NCBI RefSeq assembly: GCF_022174665.1
Contig: NZ_CP076562.1
Coordinates: 498,001-562,000, forward strand
Direction: 5' to 3'
From: Eubacterium sp. MSJ-33
GTDB lineage: Bacteria > Bacillota > Clostridia > Lachnospirales > Lachnospiraceae
DNA: 64,000 nucleotides
The notes under the pieces are model-generated. The model was not told where the DNA came from and did no database searches. It saw nothing but the letters and a program-made list of their open reading frames with translations. Made by a program: the position numbers and the translations under genes. Shown in pieces: positions 1 to 8,434 of the stretch (positions within the stretch are counted from its first letter, which is position 1; each line of letters opens with the position of its first letter).

Positions 1-1
1 C

Positions 2-1198
2 ATCGAGATTATCGTTGCAATCAATAAGATTGATAAAGAAAGTGCGAATATTGACCGTGTAAAGCAGGAGTTAATGGAATATGAGCTTGTACCGGAAGAC
101 TGGGGTGGTTCGACGATTTTCTGTCCGGTATCTGCACATACAAAGGAAGGTATTGATAATCTTCTTGAGATGATCATTCTGACAGCGGAGATCTTAGAGC
201 TTAAGGCAAACAAGAATCGGAAGGCTCGTGGTATTGTTATTGAGGCACAGCTTGATAAGGGTCGTGGTTCCGTTGCAACAATTCTGGTACAGAAGGGTAC
301 ATTGCATGTGGGTGACTGCCTGGCAATCGGTGATGTTCATGGTAAAGTACGTGCGATGTTCGATGATAAAGGACGAAAAGTGAAGGAAGCAACTCCGTCT
401 ATGCCGGTAGAGGTACTTGGCTTAAATGGTGTTCCAAACTCCGGAGAGATTGTAATAGCTACAGAAAATGAGAAGGAAGCACGTCAGATATCCGAGGCAT
501 TTATCAATCGTGGCAAGGAGAAACTGATTGCCGATACGAAGCAGCGTATGTCTCTCGATGATCTTTACAACCGGATTCAGGAAGGTAATGTGAAAGATTT
601 GAATCTTATCATTAAAGCAGATGTACAGGGTTCTGTAGAGGCAGTTAAGCAGAGTCTGCTTAAGCTTTCCAATGAGGAAGTAGCTGTTAAATGTATCCAT
701 TCCGGTGTAGGTGCAATCAATGAAAGTGATGTGATTCTTGCTTCTGCAAGTAATGCGATTATCATTGGATTTAATATTCGTCCGGATAATCAGGCGAAGG
801 AAGTGGCAGAACGTGAGAAGGTTGATATCCGTCTGTATCGTGTCATCTACAATGCGATTGAGGATATCGAGAGTGCAATGAAGGGTATGCTTGATCCAAT
901 CTTTGAGGAGAAAGTAATCGGTCATGCAGAGGTTCGTCAGACTTACAAGGCTTCCGGTGTTGGTACAATCGCTGGTTCGTATGTATTAGACGGTACGATC
1001 CAGAGAAACTGCAAGATTCGTATCAGTCGTGAAGGCGAGCAGATCTTCGAGGGTGAGCTTGCATCGTTGAAGCGTTTCAAGGATGATGTAAAGGAAGTTA
1101 AAACAGGATTTGAATGTGGTCTTGTTATGGATGGATTCAACGATATCAAGGAAGGCGATATCATTGAAGCATATATTATGGTTGAGGTACCAAGATAG
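2..1198 (+). CDS. infB: Translation initiation factor IF-2 (C-terminal part; gene begins before the window)
   Basis: GTPase that places initiator fMet-tRNA on the 30S subunit and promotes subunit joining. The visible 398 residues start inside the G domain: the G4 motif NKID is read near bases 26-37, followed by domains II and III and a complete C-terminal domain that binds fMet-tRNA (motifs such as [14 protein letters not shown] and [19 protein letters not shown]). The first in-frame ATG at 74 is internal, not the start, because homology continues upstream to the window edge. rbfA follows two bases after the stop, the usual nusA-infB-rbfA order of Bacillota. Identification is secure; only the N-terminus is missing. 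Confidence 0.98.
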   Translation: MEIIVAINKIDKESANIDRVKQELMEYELVPEDWGGSTIFCPVSAHTKEGIDNLLEMIILTAEILELKANKNRKARGIVIEAQLDKGRGSVATILVQKGTLHVGDCLAIGDVHGKVRAMFDDKGRKVKEATPSMPVEVLGLNGVPNSGEIVIATENEKEARQISEAFINRGKEKLIADTKQRMSLDDLYNRIQEGNVKDLNLIIKADVQGSVEAVKQSLLKLSNEEVAVKCIHSGVGAINESDVILASASNAIIIGFNIRPDNQAKEVAEREKVDIRLYRVIYNAIEDIESAMKGMLDPIFEEKVIGHAEVRQTYKASGVGTIAGSYVLDGTIQRNCKIRISREGEQIFEGELASLKRFKDDVKEVKTGFECGLVMDGFNDIKEGDIIEAYIMVEVPR

Positions 1199-1200
1199 AA

Positions 1201-1578
1201 ATGAGAAAGACAAGTCATAAATCACAGCGAATTAACGGGGAAGTCCAGAAAGAACTTTCCCGGATCATTCGGATGGAGTTAAAGGATCCGCGCATCAATC
1301 CCATGACATCCGTAACCGATGTCATGGTGACACAGGATCTGAAATATTGTAAGGCATATATTAGTGTACTTGGAGATACAGAGTCCGCAGCAGAGACATT
1401 GAAGGGACTGGAGCAGGCAAGCGGATATATCCGACGTGAGCTGGCACGAACAGTTAATCTGAGAAATACACCGGAGTTATCATTTGTTTTGGATACATCC
1501 ATCGAGTATGGTAACTATATGTCAAAACGTATTGATGAGGTAATTAAAGAGGATCAGAGCAAGCAGAATGAAGAGTGA
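1201..1578 (+). CDS. rbfA: 30S ribosome-binding factor A
   Basis: Small KH-fold protein needed for late 30S maturation and 16S rRNA 5' end processing. The 125-residue product has the normal family length, a basic N-terminus (RKTSHKSQRING), the segment LKDPRI and the conserved helix ending QASGYIRRELARTVNLRNTPEL. It begins two bases after the infB stop and its last 11 bases overlap nrnA, so translation is probably coupled. No promoter or terminator is seen here; it belongs to the infB operon. Confidence 0.96.
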   Translation: MRKTSHKSQRINGEVQKELSRIIRMELKDPRINPMTSVTDVMVTQDLKYCKAYISVLGDTESAAETLKGLEQASGYIRRELARTVNLRNTPELSFVLDTSIEYGNYMSKRIDEVIKEDQSKQNEE

Positions 1579-2509
1579 GTTGTTAAAATTAATTGAGAGC
1601 GCAAAGACAATTGGAATCTTCGGGCATATACGGCCGGATGGAGATTGTGTTGGTTCGTGTCTGGGATTGTATAATTATATTCAGGATAATTATGACACAG
1701 AGGTGACGGTATATCTTGAGAATATCCCGGATAAGTTCTCGTTCTTAAAAGGAGCGGAGGCAATCTGTCATGAACCGCAGTCGCGTGTGTTAGATCTTGC
1801 AATCTCGCTGGACTGTGGGGATCGCGACCGGCATGGATGCTTTTATGAGTTTTTTGGTATGGCAAAAAAAAGCGCATGTCTGGATCATCACAGAAGCAAT
1901 CAGGGCTTTGGAGACTATTATTACTGTGATGCAGATGCATCTTCCGCAAGTGAGGTTTTGTTCCGGCATATTGATTCGGAAAAAATTTCGCCAGCCTGTG
2001 CAGAATGCCTGTATCTTGGAATTGTTCATGATACAGGAGTATTCAAATACCCGGCATGTAAAAAAGAGACGATGCAGGTAGCGGGAGAATTGCTGTCTCA
2101 TGGTGTTGATGCGCAGAAAATCATTGATGATACATTTTACAGAGTCAGCTATAAGCAGAATCTGTTAATGGGACAGGCTATGCTGAATGCAAAACTTGTT
2201 CTTTCCGGTCAGGTTGTTTATACTTTTGTGACAAAGGAAATGTTTGAAACCTTTGGTTGTGGAAAGGAAGAAACGGATGGAATTGTTGATCGTATCCGCG
2301 TCATTGATGGCGTGGAGGTCGCAATTTTTGTGTATCAACTTGGCGATGCAATGAAGGTAAGTCTGCGTTCCATACGTAAAGTTGATGTGAGCAAAATTGC
2401 GGTTGCCTATGGAGGTGGCGGACATATCCGTGCTGCAGGTTTTGAAGTGACAGGTGATTTTGAAACAGTTGTTGCAGATATTATAAAGATGATAGAGGAA
2501 CAGCTTTGA
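1568..2509 (+). CDS. nrnA: DHH-family oligoribonuclease / pAp phosphatase (NrnA-like)
   Basis: Predicted to degrade nanoRNAs and dephosphorylate 3'-phosphoadenosine 5'-phosphate. The 313-residue protein has the DHH-family signature in order: GHIRPDGDCVGS near residue 18 (metal ligands), a DCGD segment, LDHHRSNQGFGD (the DHH motif), and near the C-terminus the DHHA1 substrate motif GGGGHIRAAGF. The ATG overlaps the end of rbfA by 11 bases, and the stop overlaps the TTG start of truB. This rbfA-nrnA-truB-ribF order is common in Bacillota. It could act mainly as either nuclease or phosphatase; sequence alone does not decide. Confidence 0.92.
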   Translation: MKSELLKLIESAKTIGIFGHIRPDGDCVGSCLGLYNYIQDNYDTEVTVYLENIPDKFSFLKGAEAICHEPQSRVLDLAISLDCGDRDRHGCFYEFFGMAKKSACLDHHRSNQGFGDYYYCDADASSASEVLFRHIDSEKISPACAECLYLGIVHDTGVFKYPACKKETMQVAGELLSHGVDAQKIIDDTFYRVSYKQNLLMGQAMLNAKLVLSGQVVYTFVTKEMFETFGCGKEETDGIVDRIRVIDGVEVAIFVYQLGDAMKVSLRSIRKVDVSKIAVAYGGGGHIRAAGFEVTGDFETVVADIIKMIEEQL

Positions 2510-3411
2510 TAGATGGAATTATAAATGTATACAAAGAGCAGAATTATACATCATTTGATGTAGTTGCAAAGCTGCGTGGCATATTAAAACAAAAAAAGAT
2601 TGGGCATACCGGGACACTGGATCCAATGGCAGAAGGTGTCTTGTTGGTTTGCCTTGGAAAAGCAACGAAGCTGGTAGATCTTCTGACCGAAGGCAATAAA
2701 TGTTACCGGGCAACGATGAAACTTGGCTATGAAACAGATACCGAAGATGTAACTGGTGAGAAAACTGTGGAAGGGGATTCGGCAGTGATTTCCGGTCTGA
2801 CGGAAGAAACAATATGTAAGGCAATTTTATCTTTCGTAGGTAAGTATGATCAGATTCCACCGATGTATTCTGCCATAAAAAAAGACGGGAAGAAATTATA
2901 TGAGTACGCAAGAGCAAGCATCGAAATCGAACGGGAAGCAAGAACGGTTGAAATTTATGATATAAGTAATATTGTGAAAGAAGCAGACGATATCTACAGC
3001 TTTGATGTTCATTGTTCGAAAGGAACGTATATCCGGTCCTTGTGTCGCGATATCGGAAGAAAACTTTCCTGCATGGCTGTGATGTCGGGATTGGTGCGTA
3101 AAGATGTTCATGGCTTTTCTGTAACAGATGCAATGACACTTCAGGAGATAGAAAAAAGACAAACAGAAGGAACTTTACAACAAAAAATTCTGCCTGTGGA
3201 TGCACTCTTGCAACAGTATCCGGCATATGAGATTACCGAACAGGCAGAGAGTTATCTAAAAAATGGAAACAAACTATCTCCGCGTTTTTTCAAAAATATG
3301 GGAGAAAATCGGGAGTTTCGGATTCGGGTGTATAATGCAGATGGATTTGCAGCCCTGTATGATTACAAAGAGGAAGAACAACTATACAAGCCATTTAAAA
3401 TGTTTTTATGA
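2506..3411 (+). CDS. truB: tRNA pseudouridine(55) synthase
   Basis: Makes the near-universal pseudouridine in the T-loop of tRNA. The catalytic motif GHTGTLDPMAEGVL is present with the catalytic aspartate at residue 39, and CSKGTYIRSLCRDIG matches the conserved TruB segment. The start is a TTG that overlaps the nrnA stop (TTGA); starting there gives the typical N-terminus MIDGIINVYK. The 301-residue length is normal. The last four bases, ATGA, are shared with the ribF start, so it sits inside a tightly coupled operon. Confidence 0.95.
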   Translation: MIDGIINVYKEQNYTSFDVVAKLRGILKQKKIGHTGTLDPMAEGVLLVCLGKATKLVDLLTEGNKCYRATMKLGYETDTEDVTGEKTVEGDSAVISGLTEETICKAILSFVGKYDQIPPMYSAIKKDGKKLYEYARASIEIEREARTVEIYDISNIVKEADDIYSFDVHCSKGTYIRSLCRDIGRKLSCMAVMSGLVRKDVHGFSVTDAMTLQEIEKRQTEGTLQQKILPVDALLQQYPAYEITEQAESYLKNGNKLSPRFFKNMGENREFRIRVYNADGFAALYDYKEEEQLYKPFKMFL

Positions 3412-4307
3412 GGAAACTTAATGTGAAGAAACTAGCATACAATGATGTGAATATCGCGGATACTGTTGTGGCACTTGGAAAATTTGAAGGACTGCATAAG
3501 GGACATATGTTACTTATCAATAAAGTTTTACAGCTTTCTCATGAGACAGGAAAACAGTCGGTTGTTTTTTCTATTGATATGCCGGGAACGAAACGAATTT
3601 ATACGATTCCGGAGAGAAATCGCATTCTGGAAGAGATAGGAATTGATTTTAATATTACCTGCGAATTTACGAAGAAATTTGCTTCAATGAAGCCGGAAGC
3701 GTTTGTAAAAGATGTTTTAGTAGAACGATTACATCCGGAATATGTTGTAGTGGGAAACGATTTTCGGTTTGGCAAAAATCGTCAGGGAGATGTTGCATTG
3801 CTTGAGGAATTAGGGAATCGTTATGGCTATGAGGTGCTTGCTTTTGAAAAATTGCGAGAGCAGGGAACGGTTATCAGTTCTTCTTATATACGGGAGCAGA
3901 TTGAGCAGGGAAATGTTGATCTGATTCAGGAATATATGGGACGACCATACAGCATAGCCGGAATTGTACAATATGGAAAACAGCTTGGGACAACAATCGG
4001 ATTTCCAACAGCGAACCTGATTCCGGATGAAGAAAAACTGCTGGTTCCTAACGGAGTCTATGAGACAAGTCTTATTTTAGACAATCTTCGTTATCGCGGC
4101 ATTACAAACGTAGGAGATAATCCAACTGTGGATGATGATCATAAGATTAAGGTTGAAACAAATATCCTTGATTATAATGGAAATCTGTATGGAAAATATC
4201 TAAAAATTGAATTTATCCGTCAAATTCGAAAAGAAATCAAATTTGATAGCATAGAAGCCTTGAAAAATCAGATCAAATCGGATATACTAGAAGTCGCGCA
4301 CCAGTAG
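3408..4307 (+). CDS. ribF: Bifunctional riboflavin kinase / FAD synthetase
   Basis: Converts riboflavin to FMN and then FAD. The N-terminal nucleotidyltransferase domain (about residues 1-170) carries GKFEGLHKGH, where the usual Asp of GxFDGxHxGH is Glu, and VVGNDFRFGKNRQGD. The C-terminal flavokinase domain has GRPYSIAGIVQYGKQLG and IGFPTANL. At 299 residues the length is typical. The start overlaps truB by 4 bases. Unusually, the last ten bases, including the TAG stop at 4305-4307, lie inside the tRNA-Arg gene, so processing of that tRNA must cut the 3' end of this mRNA if they are co-transcribed. Confidence 0.95.
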   Translation: MRKLNVKKLAYNDVNIADTVVALGKFEGLHKGHMLLINKVLQLSHETGKQSVVFSIDMPGTKRIYTIPERNRILEEIGIDFNITCEFTKKFASMKPEAFVKDVLVERLHPEYVVVGNDFRFGKNRQGDVALLEELGNRYGYEVLAFEKLREQGTVISSSYIREQIEQGNVDLIQEYMGRPYSIAGIVQYGKQLGTTIGFPTANLIPDEEKLLVPNGVYETSLILDNLRYRGITNVGDNPTVDDDHKIKVETNILDYNGNLYGKYLKIEFIRQIRKEIKFDSIEALKNQIKSDILEVAHQ

Positions 4308-4369
4308 CTCAGTGGATAGAGCAATGGCCTCCGGAGCCATGTGCGGAGGTTCGATTCCTCTCTGGTGCA
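4298..4369 (+). tRNA. tRNA-Arg (anticodon CCG)
   Basis: A complete cloverleaf can be folded by hand. Acceptor stem GCACCAG (4298-4304) pairs with CTGGTGC (4362-4368); D-arm GCTC/GAGC (4307-4310/4319-4322); anticodon stem ATGGC/GCCAT (4324-4328/4336-4340) around loop CTCCGGA, giving anticodon CCG for codon CGG; T-stem GGAGG/CCTCT around TTCGATT. The discriminator is A4369 and no CCA is encoded. The 5' ten bases overlap the end of ribF. Confidence 0.96.
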
Positions 4370-4406
4370 CTTTTCATGTGATTGTTCGAAGGAGGACATA
4401 CGACAT

Positions 4407-5072
4407 ATGAGCAAGAAAGGCAAAAAAGAAAAGAAAGGTATTGCAGGATTAATGTTATTCCTTGGTTGGATGATTTTTGTTCTGCTTGCGGTTGTTTTTT
4501 ATTTTTATTTCTTTTCAGATCTGGATCTGAGGATGTTTAATAAAGATAAAGCAACACAGACAGATGCACAGACGTCGGATCAGGTGGGATTTACTTACGA
4601 GACAAATGCAAACCTGGATATTAATTCTTTGATTATAGAATATTATGCGGCATTAGCTGTATGTGATCAGGAAAAACTGAAAAGTTATGTGACTGATCCG
4701 AGTCAGTTTGATGACATGACTGTGTATCAGCAGCGTTCGGCTGTGGTAAAAGCATATTCTAATATTAATTGTTATACAATGCCGGGCTATACAGAGGATG
4801 CTACATTAGTTTATGTAACAAGTAATCTGAGCCTTGCAAATATTACAAGTGTTCCTTTGAATATTAATCGATTTTATGTTATAAAGACGGCAGAAGGATA
4901 TAAGATTGATAATTCAGCACTTTCTCAGGAAGTAAACAATTATATCGAGACACAAAGTCAGTCAACAGATATCCAGAATCTGTACAAAGCTGTACAGGAT
5001 AATGTAAACAGTTGCATTGCAAATGATTCTGCATTCGCAGAATTTTACAATACAGTCAGTTCAGAACAATAA
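4407..5072 (+). CDS. Membrane-anchored protein of unknown function
   Basis: A 221-residue protein that I do not recognise. It has a lysine-rich cytoplasmic start (MSKKGKKEKKG), one transmembrane segment at about residues 13-36, a short acidic linker and an extracytoplasmic domain of about 160 residues. The start IIEYYAALAVCDQEKLKSYV looks like the first helix of an NTF2/SnoaL-like fold, but this is only a guess. The ATG at 4407 is chosen because GGAGG at 4391-4395 precedes it; longer in-frame starts would lie in the tRNA gene. A strong terminator follows, so it is a single-gene unit or follows the tRNA. Confidence 0.8.
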   Translation: MSKKGKKEKKGIAGLMLFLGWMIFVLLAVVFYFYFFSDLDLRMFNKDKATQTDAQTSDQVGFTYETNANLDINSLIIEYYAALAVCDQEKLKSYVTDPSQFDDMTVYQQRSAVVKAYSNINCYTMPGYTEDATLVYVTSNLSLANITSVPLNINRFYVIKTAEGYKIDNSALSQEVNNYIETQSQSTDIQNLYKAVQDNVNSCIANDSAFAEFYNTVSSEQ

Positions 5073-5083
5073 CAACACAATAA

Positions 5084-5114
5084 AATAGGCCTGTTGCTTG
5101 TCAACAGGCCTATT
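5084..5114. terminator. Bidirectional intrinsic terminator
   Basis: A perfect 13-bp stem, AATAGGCCTGTTG (5084-5096) with its complement at 5102-5114, closes a 5-base loop. It lies between the convergent ends of the membrane-protein gene and the lrp-family gene, and both flanks are A/T-rich, so it can serve both strands. Confidence 0.85.
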
Positions 5115-5130
5115 ATTATATCTTAGGATT

Positions 5131-5610
5131 TTACAGAAAATCATCAGAATCTTCTTCATCATCCTCATCATCTGCAGCACGGACATCAATACCGCGAGGT
5201 GGTACGGGAGTTGAGAATACAATCTGTGTTTCTGTATTTCCGTATTTTTGGAGTTGACCAATAAAAGTATCCAGCTCCATTGTGCTTGGGAAGCATACTT
5301 TAATTAACATGGAGTATGCACCGGTTACACAGTTGCATTCTAATACATTCGGACAAGCCTGTATGAATGGATAGAACTCAGGCTTTCTTTTTGGATCAAG
5401 TGCCATATTAATAAAGGCCGTGATGTGATAGCCAAGAGAAACCGGCGCAACGCTTGCGTGATAACCTGAGATGATTCCGCTTTTCTCCAAACGCTCAATA
5501 CGGGCGGAGACAGCCGGAGAAGAAAGGAATACTTTGCTTGCCAGATGCTTGAGTGGATATCTGGCATTTTCCTGTAATAAGTGAAGGATTTTTTTATCAA
5601 TATTATCCAT
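5131..5610 (-). CDS. Lrp/AsnC-family transcriptional regulator
   Basis: Feast/famine regulator that would bind DNA as a multimer and sense an amino acid. Residues 1-60 form the helix-turn-helix (MDNIDKKILHLLQENAR, then SSPAVSARIERLEKSGII); residues 65-140 form the RAM ligand-binding domain with the glycine-rich turn VTGAYSMLIKV. The 159-residue protein ends in an unusual acidic tail (about DDEDDEEDSDD) not typical of the family. The minus-strand ATG has AGGAGG just upstream and a consensus promoter at 5650-5678. The effector and targets cannot be read from sequence. Confidence 0.93.
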   Translation of the reverse strand: MDNIDKKILHLLQENARYPLKHLASKVFLSSPAVSARIERLEKSGIISGYHASVAPVSLGYHITAFINMALDPKRKPEFYPFIQACPNVLECNCVTGAYSMLIKVCFPSTMELDTFIGQLQKYGNTETQIVFSTPVPPRGIDVRAADDEDDEEDSDDFL

Positions 5611-5649
5611 AATATGCCTCCTTTATATTTTTCTAAAATTTATAAAGCG

Positions 5650-5678
5650 ATTATACAACTGCATATTTAAAAATGCAA
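5650..5678 (-). promoter_or_regulatory. Predicted promoter of the lrp-family gene
   Basis: On the minus strand, TTGCAT (5673-5678) and TATAAT (5650-5655) are separated by exactly 17 bases, a near-consensus SigA promoter about 40 bases upstream of the start codon. Confidence 0.75.
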
Positions 5679-5709
5679 CCATAAAATTAATTAAATTAAG
5701 AGGAACACT

Positions 5710-6423
5710 ATGACTAATGAAATTCGATTAAATAAATATCTAAGTGAAGCAGGAATCTGTTCGCGTAGAGAAGCAGACCGGCTGATTGAGGCGGGAAAGG
5801 TGACAGTAGATGGAACAGTTGCTAATTTGGGGACGCGTGTGGGAGAGAAATCCGTCGTTATGTGCAACGGGAAGCCGGTGCATTTGTACACAAAAAAGGT
5901 GATCTATGCATATAATAAGCCAATCGGACAGGTCTGCACATCGAAGGATGCAGATAAGGAAAGTATCTTTCGGTATGTCGAGTTTCCGGAACGGGTAAAC
6001 TATGTAGGTCGTCTGGATAAAGACTCCACGGGATTACTGTTGCTCACAAATGACGGCGATCTTGCAAATGAAATTCAACGATCAAGGAATAATCATGAAA
6101 AAGAATACCATGTGCGTGTCAATACAGATATTACAGAGGATTTTATCCGGAAGATGTCTTCAGGTGTGGAGATCTTAGATACGGTAACGAAGCCGTGTAA
6201 AGTGAAGAAAACCGGTGCGAGAAACTTTTCAATTATATTGACACAGGGATTAAATCGACAGATTCGTCGTATGTGTGATGCACTGCATGTCCGTGTTGTT
6301 CATTTAAAGCGTGTGAGAATTATGAATGTCCGGCTTGGAAACCTAAGACCGGGAGAATATCGAACGCTGACAAGACAGGAAGAGCAGGAACTTCGAAGGT
6401 TAGTTGAGAAGGATTCTTTATAG
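5710..6423 (+). CDS. rluF: 23S rRNA pseudouridine synthase, RluF/RsuA family
   Basis: Predicted to isomerise a uridine of 23S rRNA to pseudouridine. An S4 RNA-binding domain occupies residues 4-60 (IRLNKYLSEAGICSRREADRLI). The catalytic motif GRLDKDSTGLLLLTNDGDL holds the catalytic aspartate at residue 103. The segments HEKEYHVRVN, TVTKPCKVKKTG and GLNRQIRRMCDAL resemble RluF rather than RluB or RsuA. AGAGGA lies 7 bases before the ATG. ligA follows after 16 bases. The exact target uridine is inferred. Confidence 0.88.
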   Translation: MTNEIRLNKYLSEAGICSRREADRLIEAGKVTVDGTVANLGTRVGEKSVVMCNGKPVHLYTKKVIYAYNKPIGQVCTSKDADKESIFRYVEFPERVNYVGRLDKDSTGLLLLTNDGDLANEIQRSRNNHEKEYHVRVNTDITEDFIRKMSSGVEILDTVTKPCKVKKTGARNFSIILTQGLNRQIRRMCDALHVRVVHLKRVRIMNVRLGNLRPGEYRTLTRQEEQELRRLVEKDSL

Positions 6424-6439
6424 AGGAAGGAGAAAATAT

Positions 6440-8386
6440 ATGGCTTCCAAGACAGAACGAATAAAAGAATTAGTGGAATTGTTGAATACGGCATCGAAAG
6501 CCTATTATCAAAAGGACACCGAGATTATGTCCAATCTGGAATATGATACGCTATATGATGAATTAGTGTCATTAGAACGGGAGACCGGATTGATCTTATC
6601 GAAAAGTCCGACCCAAAATGTCGGTTATGAAATCATCAGTGAGCTTCCGAAGGAACGACATGCGGCACCGATGCTGTCTCTGGATAAGACGAAGAGTGTC
6701 GATGATTTGGCGGCATGGCTCGGTGATAAGACGGGAGTTATGTCGTGGAAGATGGATGGTCTTACGGTTGTCCTTACTTATGAAGATGGAGTGCTTGTAA
6801 AAGCGGTTACGCGTGGAAATGGTGAGATTGGTGAGGTGATTACAAATAATGCGAAAGTATTTGCAAACCTGCCAAATCAGATATCATATAAAGATCCTTT
6901 AACCATTCGTGGTGAGGCAGTGATTACCTATACAGATTTTGAACGGATTAATGCGACGATTCCGGATATTGACAGCAAATACAAGAACCCAAGAAATCTT
7001 TGCTCCGGCAGTGTCAGACAATTGAATAATCAGATTACTGCTGAGCGGAATGTACATTTCTTTGCATTTAACATGCTTGATACCGGCGATGCGGCGATTG
7101 ATGCAACAATGAATTCAAAATTCGATTTTCTGTCATCACTTGGATTTGAAGTGGTGGAGCATGTCGATGTCACAGCAGCAACGATGCAGGAGAAGGTAAC
7201 ATATTTTGCAGAGAAAATTGAGACGAATGATTTCCCTTCGGATGGACTTGTGCTTTCGTTTGATGATGTTGTATATGGAAGGAATCTTGGGCGCACAGCG
7301 AAATTCCCACGAGATTCCATCGCGTTTAAATGGGCAGATGAAGAGGCGGAGACGATATTGCGCCATATTGAATGGAGTCCGTCAAGAACCGGTCTGATCA
7401 ATCCGGTTGCGGTTTTTGATGCTGTGTCTTTAGAGGGGACATCCGTGAGCCGTGCCAGTGTGCACAACGTCAGTATAGTTAAACAGTTACAACTTGGTAT
7501 TGGCGATACGATTAAAGTATATAAGGCCAATATGATCATTCCGCAAATCAGTGAGAACTTGACGAAGTCCGGTACGCTTGAGATTCCGGATACATGTCCG
7601 GCGTGTGGAGGCAGGACGGAGATACGCGAGGACAATCAGGCACAGACACTTGTCTGTCCAAATCCGGCATGTCCGGCAAAGGCAATTAAACTGTTCACAC
7701 ATTTTGTATCCAGAAATGCAATGAACATTGATGGATTATCGGAGGCAACCTTGCAGAAATTTCTGGATTGTGGTTTCATCGTGGAACTATATGATATTTA
7801 CCGCATTGACCGTTATGAAGCAGAAATCGTCAAGCTGGAAGGATTCGGTCAGAAATCCTATGATAATATGATGGAAAGTATCGAGCAGAGCCGCACAACG
7901 CAGCTTGCACGGGTGTTATATGGGCTTGGTATCTTAAATGTCGGTACCGCCATGGCTAAATCCATCTGTAAATATTTTAAAGATGATGTAGAGGCAATCA
8001 TCCATGCGGATGCAGCACAGTTCGCTGAGATCGAGAAAATCGGAGATGTGATTGCAGAGGGGATTGTAGCGTATTTTGCAGATCAAAATAATATCCGGGT
8101 GTTGCGCGGGATTTTAAAGGAAGTGACACTTGTTGTGGAGGAAAATACTGCTCCGCAGGATCTTGAAGGCAGGACATTTGTTATTACAGGTTCGCTCAAC
8201 CATTTTGCAAACCGGGATGAACTTAAAAAAGTGATTGAAGATCGTGGCGGAAAGGTTGCAGGCAGTGTTTCTTCCAAAACAACATATCTGATTAACAACG
8301 ATGTATTATCATCTTCATCGAAGAATAAAAAGGCGAAATCATTGGGAATCCCGATTATTTCCGAGGATGATTTCTTGCAGTTATAA
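6440..8386 (+). CDS. ligA: NAD-dependent DNA ligase, divergent LigA
   Basis: Seals nicks during replication and repair using NAD. Domain order is canonical: Ia (AYYQKDTEIMSNLEYDTLYDEL), adenylation domain with catalytic Lys104 in SWKMDG, OB-fold, a four-Cys zinc finger (CPAC... CPNPACPAK), helix-hairpin-helix repeats and a C-terminal BRCT domain (GRTFVITGSLNHFANRDEL). The start at 6440 has AGGAAGGAG just upstream; a longer start at 6404 lies in the previous gene and has no ribosome site. At 648 residues it is slightly short. Several conserved positions differ: RGNGEIGE for RGDGxxGE, GEAV for GEVV, and KANMIIP where most have KAGDVIP-like sequence. It could be the only ligase or a diverged paralogue. 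Confidence 0.93.
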   Translation: MASKTERIKELVELLNTASKAYYQKDTEIMSNLEYDTLYDELVSLERETGLILSKSPTQNVGYEIISELPKERHAAPMLSLDKTKSVDDLAAWLGDKTGVMSWKMDGLTVVLTYEDGVLVKAVTRGNGEIGEVITNNAKVFANLPNQISYKDPLTIRGEAVITYTDFERINATIPDIDSKYKNPRNLCSGSVRQLNNQITAERNVHFFAFNMLDTGDAAIDATMNSKFDFLSSLGFEVVEHVDVTAATMQEKVTYFAEKIETNDFPSDGLVLSFDDVVYGRNLGRTAKFPRDSIAFKWADEEAETILRHIEWSPSRTGLINPVAVFDAVSLEGTSVSRASVHNVSIVKQLQLGIGDTIKVYKANMIIPQISENLTKSGTLEIPDTCPACGGRTEIREDNQAQTLVCPNPACPAKAIKLFTHFVSRNAMNIDGLSEATLQKFLDCGFIVELYDIYRIDRYEAEIVKLEGFGQKSYDNMMESIEQSRTTQLARVLYGLGILNVGTAMAKSICKYFKDDVEAIIHADAAQFAEIEKIGDVIAEGIVAYFADQNNIRVLRGILKEVTLVVEENTAPQDLEGRTFVITGSLNHFANRDELKKVIEDRGGKVAGSVSSKTTYLINNDVLSSSSKNKKAKSLGIPIISEDDFLQL

Positions 8387-8434
8387 ATAAATCGTGGTAT
8401 GCTTTAAATTTAGAAAAGAAAAGAGGTTTTAGAG

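Noticed and set aside
422..925. Long minus-strand open frame opposite infB
   Set aside because: Lies entirely within a clear infB coding region; an antisense shadow.
3395..3420. FMN riboswitch for ribF
   Set aside because: ribF overlaps truB, leaving no leader.
8387..8434. SAM (S-box) riboswitch before metAA
   Set aside because: Only 48 bases are available, too short for the aptamer.
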